A stretch of DNA of 64,000 bases from Methyloversatilis sp. (GTDB taxonomy: Bacteria; Pseudomonadota; Gammaproteobacteria; Burkholderiales; Rhodocyclaceae). The translations under genes and the position numbers were made by a program. The stretch is taken from contig NZ_JAUYRO010000002.1 of NCBI RefSeq assembly GCF_030696805.1, positions 1 through 64,000 on the forward strand, given 5' to 3'. Below, piece after piece: positions 54,876 through 62,387 of the stretch (position 1 is the stretch's first letter; the number at the start of each line of letters is the position of its first letter). A model generated the notes under the pieces. That model was not told the DNA's origin, ran no database searches, and was given only the letters and a program-made list of their open reading frames with translations.

Positions 54876-56078
54876 ATGGCGATGTTTTCGTACAAGGCGA
54901 TGAACACGCAGGGGCGCATGGTGTTCGGCCGCATGGACGCCGCCAATCTGGTCGACCTCGAAATGCGCTTGAAGCGCATGCAGCTCGATTTCGTCAATGG
55001 CCAGCCGATGAAGCACGCGCAGCCGCTGTTCGGCCACAGCCTGCCGCGGCTTGAACTGATCAATTTCAGCTTCCACCTCGAACAACTGGTGCGCTCCGGC
55101 GTGCCGCTGATCGAGGCGCTGACCGATCTGCGCGATTCGACCGAACACCCGCGCATGCGCGAAATCGTCGCCTCGCTGGTCGAAAGCATCGAAGGTGGCC
55201 GATCGCTGTCGCAGGCCATGGCCGAACATCCGGCCGCGTTCAGCAAGGTGTTCTGCGCGCTGGTGCGCGCCGGCGAGCTGACCGGCAATCTGGCCGAGGT
55301 GCTGCGCGAACAGATCGACGCATTCAAATGGGAAGACGAGCTGGTGTCGCAGACACGACGCCTGCTCACCTATCCGGCCATCGTCGGCAGCTTCCTGCTG
55401 TTCGTCATCGCGGTGCTGATGCTGGTGGTGGTACCCGACCTCGCGCGCTTCTTCCGCAACACCGGGCTGGAGCTGCCGCTGCAGACGCGCATCCTGATGG
55501 GCACGTCGGAATTCCTGCAGGCATGGTGGCCGGCCGTGCTGCTGCTCATCGTCGCGGCGACCGTCGGCGCCGTGGCGCTCTTGCGCTACAACCCGGTCGC
55601 CCGGCAGCGCTTCGACGGCTTCAAACTGTCGGTGCCGGTCATCGGCCCGATCCTGCACAAGGTCGTGCTGTCGCGCTTCGCCAGCATGTTCGCGATGATG
55701 TACGGCGCCGGCATTCCGATCATCGATGCGGTGCGCACGTCGGAAGATGTGGTCGGCAACGAAGCGGTGCGCGATGCGCTGGCGCGCGCCGGCGCGCTGA
55801 TCAGCCAGGGCCAGAACGTGACAGCCGCGTTCCAGAGCGTCGGGCTGTTTCCGCCGCTGGTCGTGCGCATGCTGCGTGTCGGCGAAAGCACCGGTGCGCT
55901 CGACCGCGCGCTACGCGAGGTGTCCTATTTCTACACGCGCGATGTGCGTGAATCCATCGCGCGCGCACAGGCCGCGATGGAACCGACACTGACGCTGGTG
56001 CTCGGACTGCTGCTGATGGCCGTGGCCTTCGCGGTGCTCGGCCCGGTGTACGACATGCTGACGAAGTTGAAGACCTGA
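54876..56078 (+). CDS. MshG/GspF-type inner-membrane platform protein
   Basis: A 400-residue protein with two T2SSF domains (about 65-190 and 265-390) and three membrane helices, beginning MAMFSYKAMNTQGRM as usual in GspF/PilC proteins. Characteristic segments are FHLEQLVRSGVPLIEALTDL, AFSKVFCALVRAGELTGNLAEVL and the repeated RFASMFAMMYGAGIPIIDAV with LVVRMLRVGESTGALD. It anchors the ATPase at the membrane. The gene starts 2 nt after the ATPase stop and overlaps the next gene by 1 nt (TGATG). Confidence 0.95.
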   Translation: MAMFSYKAMNTQGRMVFGRMDAANLVDLEMRLKRMQLDFVNGQPMKHAQPLFGHSLPRLELINFSFHLEQLVRSGVPLIEALTDLRDSTEHPRMREIVASLVESIEGGRSLSQAMAEHPAAFSKVFCALVRAGELTGNLAEVLREQIDAFKWEDELVSQTRRLLTYPAIVGSFLLFVIAVLMLVVVPDLARFFRNTGLELPLQTRILMGTSEFLQAWWPAVLLLIVAATVGAVALLRYNPVARQRFDGFKLSVPVIGPILHKVVLSRFASMFAMMYGAGIPIIDAVRTSEDVVGNEAVRDALARAGALISQGQNVTAAFQSVGLFPPLVVRMLRVGESTGALDRALREVSYFYTRDVRESIARAQAAMEPTLTLVLGLLLMAVAFAVLGPVYDMLTKLKT

Positions 56079-57601
56079 TGCCGCGCCGCCACGTCCTCTA
56101 TCTCGACGCGACGCAGCTTGTCGCCTATGGTTGGCGCGCTGGCGAGGTGACCGAGCACGCCCGCTTCGCCCCTACGAGCGACGGTGTGGCGGCGTTCGCC
56201 GACTTCCTGCGCACGCAGCACGACGGCCTGTACCTGATGCTGTGCGATCTGGCGGACGAAGCCTTCATCGCGGAAATGGTGCCCTTCGTGCGTGGCGGCG
56301 ACCGTGCGGCGCTGATCCGCCGCAAACTCGGCCAACTTTTTTTCGGTACCACGCTCACCTGTGCCCGCTCGCTCGGGCGCTCGCACGCCGGCCGGCGCGA
56401 CGAACAGATGCTGTTCTGCGCGCTGACCCGGCCGGCCCTGCTCGAACCCTGGCTGGCCGCCCTGCGCGATGCCGACGTCGCACTGAGCGGCATCCACAGC
56501 GTGGCACTGGCCAGCGAGCCGGTGCTCGATCGGCTGCACATCGCGCAAGGCAGCACGCTGTTGCTGGCCATCACGCGCACCGGCGTACGGCAGAGCTTCT
56601 TTGAAGACGGCCGCTTGCGCTTTTCGCGCCTGACGCCGCTCGGCACGCTGTCGAGCAACGACCTGCCGCGCGCCTGCGCCGAAGAGGCACGGCGGCTGCA
56701 CCCCTATCTGCTGGGCCAGCGCCTGGTCACCCGCAACGCCCCGCTGAGCGTGCGCGTGCTGGTGCCGCCAGCCCGCATGGACGAGTTTTCTCAGGCCTGC
56801 CGCAGCAATGACATGCTGCAGTTCGAACTGATAGACAGTCATCTGGCCGCCCAGCGGCTCGGCCTGCGCCCGGCGCCGGACGACCTGCACTGCGAAACGC
56901 TGTTCGTACAGGCGCTGATGCGTCAGCCGCCGGCCGAACAGTTCGCGCCGCCGGCCGAACGTCGCGCCTTTCGCGTCTGGCAGGCGCGCTTCGCGCTGAT
57001 CGCCGCCGGCAGCGTCGCGCTTGCGGCCTGCCTGCTGATGGCCACGCACAGCGCGCTCGACAGTCTCGAACTGCGCGAAAAGAGCGCGCGGCTGCAGGAC
57101 GACGCACGGCGTGCCGAAGCCGCCCGGCGCGACATCATCGCCCGCCTGCCGCCGACTCCGGTGCCACTGGACACGCTGCGCGTCGTACATGAACGCAGCC
57201 TGCAACTGGAGCAGCGCAGCGCGGCACCGGCCGGGCTATTGCAGCCGCTTGGCGCCGTACTGGAGCGCTACCCGCAGGTTGAACTGGACCGGCTCGACTG
57301 GAAGCTGGGCAGTGCCGGAATGCCGGCGGCCGACGGATTGGCGCCGGTCGAGGCACAACTGCTGGTGCAGGCGCGGCTGCCCGCCGAATACGGCGCCCAG
57401 CAGCGACGGGCGCTGGAACTGGTCGACGCCCTTGCCCTCGATCTGGGCCGTGCAGCGGACGGACTGCAGGTGAAGGTCACGCGTCCGCCGTTCGATCTGG
57501 AATCGGGTCAGGTGCTGCGCGGCGGGGCACGCAGCGACCGCAGCGACGCCGACAGCACGCCGCAGTTCGCGCTGCTGATCAGCCGGGGGCTCGCGCCATG
57601 A
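56078..57601 (+). CDS. MshI-like protein joining a PilM-like and a PilN-like region
   Basis: A 507-residue protein. Residues 1-290 resemble the actin-like cytoplasmic PilM/GspL region (LYLDATQLVAYGWRAGE, LLAITRTGVRQSFFEDGRLRFSRLTPLG). A membrane helix lies at about 308-328 (ARFALIAAGSVALAACLLMA). After it comes a coiled-coil and an alpha-beta domain (about 330-507) typical of PilN. This would combine two alignment-complex proteins in one chain, as in GspL and MSHA-type MshI. Identification is by layout and position, as the sequence is divergent. It overlaps the next gene by 4 nt. Confidence 0.8.
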   Translation: MPRRHVLYLDATQLVAYGWRAGEVTEHARFAPTSDGVAAFADFLRTQHDGLYLMLCDLADEAFIAEMVPFVRGGDRAALIRRKLGQLFFGTTLTCARSLGRSHAGRRDEQMLFCALTRPALLEPWLAALRDADVALSGIHSVALASEPVLDRLHIAQGSTLLLAITRTGVRQSFFEDGRLRFSRLTPLGTLSSNDLPRACAEEARRLHPYLLGQRLVTRNAPLSVRVLVPPARMDEFSQACRSNDMLQFELIDSHLAAQRLGLRPAPDDLHCETLFVQALMRQPPAEQFAPPAERRAFRVWQARFALIAAGSVALAACLLMATHSALDSLELREKSARLQDDARRAEAARRDIIARLPPTPVPLDTLRVVHERSLQLEQRSAAPAGLLQPLGAVLERYPQVELDRLDWKLGSAGMPAADGLAPVEAQLLVQARLPAEYGAQQRRALELVDALALDLGRAADGLQVKVTRPPFDLESGQVLRGGARSDRSDADSTPQFALLISRGLAP

Positions 57602-58200
57602 ACGCGGCTGACCTGAAGAAGCTGCGCGGTGCCGCTGTGCTCGCCGTATTGATGGCACTGGCCGGCGCCGGGGCGCTGTGGGCGAGCGGCCGGCTGGCTG
57701 ACGACGCGAAGCAGGACCACGCCCGCGCAATCGCCGCGCGTGCCGCCGCGCAGGGCGGCCTGGCCGCTGCACAGGCCGAAGAGATGGAAATTGCGCAGAA
57801 GATCGACCGCTATCGCCAGCTTGCCGCACGCGGCGCGATCGGCGCCGAACAGCGTCTGGCCTGGGTCGAATTGATCCGCGACACCCGGGCACGACATCGT
57901 CTGGGCGCGCTCGATTACGAATTTTCGCCGCAGCGGCCGCTCGATCGCTCGATCGCTCCATCTGACGCCGGCCAGCTCGAAGTCAGCAGCAGCACGTTGC
58001 GCCTGCGCCTGCCGCTGCTGCATGAAGGCGACCTGCTGACGCTGCTCGACGAACTGAGCGAGCACGCACCGGCCCTGGTGCGGGTGCGCGAGTGCAGCAT
58101 GGTGCGGCGTGTGGTGACTGACTCGACACCCGAAACGCTGCAGGCCGACTGCCTGCTGGACTGGATCACCTTCCGTCCGAAAGAGGGGGGAGCGTCGTGA
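57598..58200 (+). CDS. PilO/MshJ-like inner-membrane alignment protein
   Basis: A 200-residue bitopic protein. The N-terminal membrane helix (about 12-32, AAVLAVLMALAGAGALWASG) is followed by an Ala-rich coiled coil (about 38-95) and a periplasmic domain (about 100-195, LGALDYEFSPQRPL and STLRLRLPLLHEGDLLTLLDEL). This matches PilO/GspM-like partners that dimerise with PilN. Both flanking genes overlap it by 4 nt (ATGA and GTGA). Primary-sequence similarity in this family is low, so the call leans on layout and context. Confidence 0.8.
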   Translation: MNAADLKKLRGAAVLAVLMALAGAGALWASGRLADDAKQDHARAIAARAAAQGGLAAAQAEEMEIAQKIDRYRQLAARGAIGAEQRLAWVELIRDTRARHRLGALDYEFSPQRPLDRSIAPSDAGQLEVSSSTLRLRLPLLHEGDLLTLLDELSEHAPALVRVRECSMVRRVVTDSTPETLQADCLLDWITFRPKEGGAS

Positions 58201-58601
58201 GGCGCGCACTGATCCTGCTGTTCTGCTGCGTCGCGCATGCGGCGGCGGCGCAGCCGCTCGGTCGGCTGTTCTTCAGCGAGGCCGAGCGCGCGCGGCTGGA
58301 ACAGCAGCGCGGCCAGCCGGTACAGGCAGCCTCTGCGCCGCGCGCCGTCGGCACGGTGCGGCACGACGGCATCGTCGTCCGCTCTTCCGGCCCGGTGACC
58401 TGGTTCGTCAATGGCGGCGCTTTGGACACGCGCGCGCTGCCGTCGCTGCAGGCGCAGCCGGCAGGCAACGCACTGCAGTTGCCGGGCAGCTCCGGTCAGG
58501 TGGTCAGGCTGCGCCCGGGCGAGCAGACCGCCGTCGACGAGGGGGGGCAGGCGGCGCCGGCGACGGGTGTGATCGATGTGCAGCCGGGGCGCGGCCGATG
58601 A
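58197..58601 (+). CDS. Small periplasmic MshK/PilP-like pilus protein
   Basis: A 134-residue secreted protein starting with GTG. It has a signal peptide (cut near residue 18-20, AAAAQ), then the motif LFFSEAERARLEQQRG and a beta-strand segment with VVRSSGPVTWFVNGGAL and LRPGEQTAVDEGG. The short beta domain in this operon slot corresponds to PilP/MshK/GspC-type connectors between the alignment complex and the secretin. I do not recognise a closely named family. It overlaps both neighbours by 4 nt. Confidence 0.7.
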   Translation: MRRALILLFCCVAHAAAAQPLGRLFFSEAERARLEQQRGQPVQAASAPRAVGTVRHDGIVVRSSGPVTWFVNGGALDTRALPSLQAQPAGNALQLPGSSGQVVRLRPGEQTAVDEGGQAAPATGVIDVQPGRGR

Positions 58602-59542
58602 CGGCGCTGCGGACGACACGGCAACGGCAACGCGGCGCGGCGCTGCTGATCGCCATCGCCCTGCTCGGCCTGCTGGCCATCGCCACGCTGGCGCGCGCGT
58701 TGTCGTCGCCCGCCGGCACCGACAGCGAACTGGCGACCGAGCGTGCGCTGGCCCGGGCGCGCGATGCGTTGGCGGCCTACGGCGCGCTGGGCAACAGGGA
58801 TGGCAATCAGCTCAATTCGCCGGGTGCGCTGCCCTGCCCGGACCTCGACAACGACGGCACGTCGGAAGAGCTGTCCTCGCTTTGCGACAGCCATATCGGA
58901 CGCCTGCCCTGGCGCACGCTGGGCATGGGACCGGTGCTCGACGGCGCAGGCGAATGCCTGTGGTACGCGCGCAGCGCCACGTTCAGCAACAATATCCCGA
59001 CCAGCCAGCGCGGCGACAGCGCGGATCGGCCGGCGCTCAACCCGGCGACGCCGGGCGGCATCGTCGAAGTCAGCGCCGCCGGTGTCGGCCCGCGGGTGGC
59101 GGCGGTACTGATCGCACCCGGCGCGGCACTGCCCGGGCAGTCGCGCAGCGGCGGGTTCAGCGATTCAGGCTGCCGCGAAGGCAGCATCGAACAATTTCTT
59201 GAAGCGGCGACGGTAGGCGGCACGGCATACACGCACACTGACGGCCTGCACGCCATTGCACTGCAGGCACATGACGGCTTCAACGACCGCGTGCTCACGC
59301 TGACCACCAGCCGGTTGTTCGCGAGCGCCGGGGCGCGCGTGCTGGGCGAGATTTTGCTCGCTGCAGAAGGGGAGTCCGGCAGCGATGGCACACCGCCGTA
59401 CGCCTGGTGGATCAAGAATCAGTGGTGCGCCCACGTCTGTGCGTCGGGCATGCAGGGCGTCGTCAACCTTGCCGACGGCTCACGCGTGGCACGCGCGCTG
59501 TCGGTGCTGCCGGCCTGCGTCGGCGGGTGTACCGGATCATGA
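58598..59542 (+). CDS. Prepilin-like protein with PilX/GspK-type N-terminus
   Basis: A 314-residue protein. The N-terminus TRQRQRGAALLIAIALLGLLAIATLARAL has a basic leader, a Gly before the hydrophobic helix and no Glu at +5, as in minor pseudopilins PilX and GspK. The body carries the block ALPCPDLDNDG ... C ... GRLPWRTLGMG (about 75-110), which recurs in the next protein. Several cysteines in the C-terminal part (CAHVCASG, ACVGGC) suggest disulfides. It overlaps the next gene by 4 nt (ATGA) and probably forms a tip complex with it. Confidence 0.8.
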   Translation: MTALRTTRQRQRGAALLIAIALLGLLAIATLARALSSPAGTDSELATERALARARDALAAYGALGNRDGNQLNSPGALPCPDLDNDGTSEELSSLCDSHIGRLPWRTLGMGPVLDGAGECLWYARSATFSNNIPTSQRGDSADRPALNPATPGGIVEVSAAGVGPRVAAVLIAPGAALPGQSRSGGFSDSGCREGSIEQFLEAATVGGTAYTHTDGLHAIALQAHDGFNDRVLTLTTSRLFASAGARVLGEILLAAEGESGSDGTPPYAWWIKNQWCAHVCASGMQGVVNLADGSRVARALSVLPACVGGCTGS

Positions 59543-60264
59543 CGCGCCAGCGCGGCTTCACCCTGATCGAAATCGCGGTCGTGCTGACCATCGTCGCGCT
59601 GCTCAGCGTGGGCGCGATCGCCGCGCTGCAGCTCGCCATGCTGCGCACGCGCATCGCCGACACGCAGGCGGCGTTGCGCGAGGCACGTGAAGCGGTCGTG
59701 GCGTTCGCCGTGGTCAACCGTTCGCTGCCCTGCCCGGCGGCGTCGGAGGTGGACGGCACCGAACAAAGCCGCGCCGGTGGCAACTGCGCCAACCGGCGCG
59801 GCCTGTTGCCCTGGCAGACGCTGGGCGTGCGCGGGCTCGACGGCTGGGGCAACCGGCTGGGTTATGTCGTGTCGCAGAACGCCACCGCGACGCAAAGCCT
59901 GGTCGTTGCACCGGGCCAGCGCATCATGCTCACCGGCGAAGGCAATATCAGCATCCAAACCCGCGACGCAGCCGGCGCAGAAGTGTCGTTGAACAGCCCC
60001 ACGGCAGTCGCCTTCGCGTTGTGGTCACACGGCGAGAACGGGCGTGGTGCCACGACGGCGATCGGCAGCCTGATCGCCAACGATTCAGCCACCAACGCAG
60101 ACGAGCAGGCCAACAGTTCCCAGCCGGGTACATCAGTCGCGCTGTACGCGCGCGACGGCAGCGTGAACAGCGCAGCCGGCGGCGGCGAATTCGATGACCT
60201 GGTGGTGTGGGAATCGCGCTTCGTGTTGTTCGGCCGAATGATGAATGCGGGGCAGTTGCCGTGA
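59539..60264 (+). CDS. Type IV prepilin-like protein with PCP/LPWxTLG motif
   Basis: A 241-residue class III-signal protein. The leader MTRQRG is followed by FTLIEIAVVLTIVALLSVGAIAAL with Glu at +5. Its body contains SLPCPAASEVDG, a Cys-containing spacer, then GLLPWQTLGVRGLDGWGNRLGYVV (about 60-115), the same order of motifs as in the preceding gene. It is larger than a usual major pilin. It could be the main pseudopilin or a minor one; no separate mshA-like gene is in the operon. GTGA overlap couples it to the adenylate cyclase gene. Confidence 0.85.
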   Translation: MTRQRGFTLIEIAVVLTIVALLSVGAIAALQLAMLRTRIADTQAALREAREAVVAFAVVNRSLPCPAASEVDGTEQSRAGGNCANRRGLLPWQTLGVRGLDGWGNRLGYVVSQNATATQSLVVAPGQRIMLTGEGNISIQTRDAAGAEVSLNSPTAVAFALWSHGENGRGATTAIGSLIANDSATNADEQANSSQPGTSVALYARDGSVNSAAGGGEFDDLVVWESRFVLFGRMMNAGQLP

Positions 60265-61583
60265 GCGCAGCGGCACCCGGCTTCCTGTCGCGCCTGCGCA
60301 GCGGCGGCATCCTGCCCTGCGACGGCCCGGAAGAGCGGTTGAACAAGTCGCTGCTGGTACTGGCGACCGGTCTGGTCTGCGTGGCGTCGATACTGTGGCT
60401 GGCGGTGTATTGGTCGATCGGTCCGCAGCTGTCGGCCACCCTGCCTTTCGCCTACCAGCTGCTGCTGGCTGGCAACCTGCTGCTGTACATCCGCAGCGGT
60501 AACTTCAAACTGTTCCGTACGACCCAGCTCGGGCTGTTCCTGTTCGTGCCCTTCGTCGCGCAGTGGGCCATCGGCAATTTCATCACCGCCAGCGGCATCC
60601 TGCTATGGGGGTTGCTGGCGCCGGTTGGCGCCATCCTGTGCATCGGCGCGCGCGAGGCACTCGCCTGGTTCTTCGCCTATGCCTTCCTGATCGTGCTGAC
60701 CGGCGTGTTCGACTTCTATCTGGCCGACGCCAGCACCTACCGCGACGCCACCGTGTCGGTCGAAACGAGCGTGGTGTTTTTCGCGCTCAACTTCCTCGCC
60801 ATTTCGACCATCGTGTTCATGCTGCTGCGCTTCGCGATCGAACAGAAGCAGCGCATCGCCAGTCAGCTTGCCGAGGCGCATGCACTGCTGGAGTGCGAGC
60901 AGGAACGCTCGGAACGACTGCTGTTGAACATCCTGCCCGGCCCGGTCGCTGAACGGCTGAAGCAGAATGAAAAGAACATTGCCGACGGCTTTGCCGACGT
61001 GAGCGTCATGTTTGCCGACATCGTGAATTTCACCCAGGTCGCCGCAGGCATGACGCCGGCCCAGGTGTTCTCGATGCTCAACCGGGTGTTTTCACGCTTC
61101 GACGAACAGGCCGGTGCGCGTGGTTTGGAGAAGATCAAGACCATTGGCGACGCCTACATGGTCGCCGGCGGTCTGAACGAGAACACTTCGGACTACACCG
61201 CCGCGCTGGCCGATCTGGCGCTGGAAATGCGCGACTGGCTCAGGAATCAGACCACCGGCACCGGCGTGCTGCTCGATCTGCGCATCGGCATCGGCACCGG
61301 CCCGGTCGTCGCCGGCGTGGTGGGCAAGAAGAAATTCATCTACGACTTGTGGGGTGATACCGTCAATCTGGCCAGTCGCATCACCACCGAAGGCGTGCCC
61401 GGCATGGTGCAGGTCGACACCACGACTTACCTTCGCCTGCGCAACCGCTTTGACTTCCACCCGCCGCAAACCCTCTATCTGAAAGGCAAGGGCGATACCG
61501 TGGTGTATCGGCTGATGGGACGCAGGGAAGAAGGACTTTCGATGTCGGCGGGCAGTGTGGACATCCTGCTCGACGCCGGGTAG
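60261..61583 (+). CDS. Six-helix membrane class III adenylate cyclase
   Basis: A 440-residue protein starting with GTG inside the previous stop codon. Six membrane helices (about 35-200) form a MASE-like sensor, followed by a short coiled linker and the cyclase domain (about 245-420). Metal Asps are in MFADIVNFT and IGDAYM. The substrate-specifying pair is Lys in LEKIKTIGD and Asp in IYDLWGDTVN, the adenylate (class IIIa) combination, with the transition-state Asn/Arg in NLASRI. It is catalytically complete. Its place as the last, coupled gene of a pilus operon suggests cAMP output linked to pilus activity. Confidence 0.93.
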   Translation: MSAAAPGFLSRLRSGGILPCDGPEERLNKSLLVLATGLVCVASILWLAVYWSIGPQLSATLPFAYQLLLAGNLLLYIRSGNFKLFRTTQLGLFLFVPFVAQWAIGNFITASGILLWGLLAPVGAILCIGAREALAWFFAYAFLIVLTGVFDFYLADASTYRDATVSVETSVVFFALNFLAISTIVFMLLRFAIEQKQRIASQLAEAHALLECEQERSERLLLNILPGPVAERLKQNEKNIADGFADVSVMFADIVNFTQVAAGMTPAQVFSMLNRVFSRFDEQAGARGLEKIKTIGDAYMVAGGLNENTSDYTAALADLALEMRDWLRNQTTGTGVLLDLRIGIGTGPVVAGVVGKKKFIYDLWGDTVNLASRITTEGVPGMVQVDTTTYLRLRNRFDFHPPQTLYLKGKGDTVVYRLMGRREEGLSMSAGSVDILLDAG

Positions 61584-61593
61584 GTCGACCTGA

Positions 61594-61980
61594 CTACACC
61601 AGCACTACAGCGGGACCGTAGCCAACAAGCTTCGAGTCGTGCGTGAGCAGATGCATCGGTTCGTGGACGGCCTGTGCAACGAGCAGCCGATCAAAGGGAT
61701 CCGTATGGATCAACGGCAGTCGCTCGACAGCCACCGCGTGCTCAGGCCGGATCGCCAGCATTCTGTAACCCGATTGCTCGAAGCAGTGCTGCGCCATCTG
61801 CCCGGATATCGGCATGCGTTCGCGCCCCAGACTGTGCTTGATCGCGATTTCCCAGACGCTGGCTGCACTGACCCAGAGCGTCGCCTCGGGCGCGAGCAGC
61901 CACTCGCGCGCCTTGGCTGACAGACGGACGTCATCGACGATGGCCCACAATGCAATGTGAGTGTCGAGCAGTACATTCAC
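61594..61980 (-). CDS. PIN-domain toxin (VapC family)
   Basis: A 128-residue PIN ribonuclease. Acidic residues expected for metal binding are Asp in LLDTHIALW, Glu in SVWEIAIK and Asp in DPFDRLLVAQA, with the late Asp in LTHDSKL. The WEIAIK and TDPFDRLL motifs define the common VapC subgroup paired with Phd/YefM-type antitoxins. VapC toxins cut specific tRNA or rRNA. It overlaps the antitoxin gene by 4 nt and converges on the adenylate cyclase gene 10 nt away. Confidence 0.93.
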   Translation of the reverse strand: MNVLLDTHIALWAIVDDVRLSAKAREWLLAPEATLWVSAASVWEIAIKHSLGRERMPISGQMAQHCFEQSGYRMLAIRPEHAVAVERLPLIHTDPFDRLLVAQAVHEPMHLLTHDSKLVGYGPAVVLV

Positions 61981-62228
61981 CGCTGCGCGTCGCCGGAAAA
62001 CATTCGTTCGATCTCTTCATTCGTCGAATCGAAGTCATCGGGCACGACGAACAGTCCCTTGGCGAAACCGAGGCGGCGCTGCGGCAGCACCGTTTCGATG
62101 GGCACTAGACGCGCCGCCGGTTTGCCGTTGCGAGCAATGACGATCTCCCGTTCACGCCCCTGCTCTATGGCCTCGACCAGACGCGAAAGGTTTGATTTTG
62201 CCTGCAGCATGTTCACTTGGGATTCCAT
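61977..62228 (-). CDS. Phd/YefM-family antitoxin
   Basis: An 83-residue antitoxin. The N-terminal half has QAKSNLSRLVEAIEQGREREIVIARNGKPAARLVPI, the Phd/YefM DNA-binding fold. The acidic C-terminus (VVPDDFDSTNEEIERMF) is the toxin-neutralising tail. It precedes the toxin with a 4-nt overlap, the usual order for autoregulated pairs. A second Met at residue 7 is also possible. Two 9-bp direct repeats and a palindrome upstream are likely its own operator. Confidence 0.92.
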   Translation of the reverse strand: MESQVNMLQAKSNLSRLVEAIEQGREREIVIARNGKPAARLVPIETVLPQRRLGFAKGLFVVPDDFDSTNEEIERMFSGDAQR

Positions 62229-62242
62229 TTCTCGCTCCGTAT

Positions 62243-62274
62243 GTTCGAACTGTACTTAGCCAAGATTAGCCAAG
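62243..62274. promoter_or_regulatory. Candidate antitoxin operator: 9-bp direct repeats plus palindrome
   Basis: TTAGCCAAG occurs twice (62256-62264 and 62266-62274) exactly one helical turn apart. Next to it is the 8-bp palindrome GTTCGAAC (62243-62250). The repeats overlap the candidate -10 box of the antitoxin promoter, which fits repression by the toxin-antitoxin complex. Confidence 0.55.
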
Positions 62275-62291
62275 CCGACATCCTTGGTCAA
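62263..62291 (-). promoter_or_regulatory. Candidate sigma-70 promoter of the toxin-antitoxin pair
   Basis: On the minus strand TTGACC (62291-62286), a 17-nt spacer and TAATCT (62268-62263) lie 35-63 nt upstream of the antitoxin start. The -35 is good and the -10 weak. Overlap with the direct repeats supports autoregulation. Confidence 0.4.
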
Positions 62292-62332
62292 GCGTAGTTC
62301 GGCCCGGCATCGCGGGGCACAAAGCGTCAACG

Positions 62333-62360
62333 AAAAACGGGCGCCCGAAGGCGCCCGTTT
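62333..62360 (-). terminator. Intrinsic terminator of the porin gene
   Basis: An 11-bp perfect stem (AAACGGGCGCC / GGCGCCCGTTT) with a TTCG loop on the minus-strand RNA continues into further T residues. It lies 28 nt after the porin stop codon. Confidence 0.93.
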
Positions 62361-62387
62361 CAACACAGCTTTCTGATCGGAAACCGA

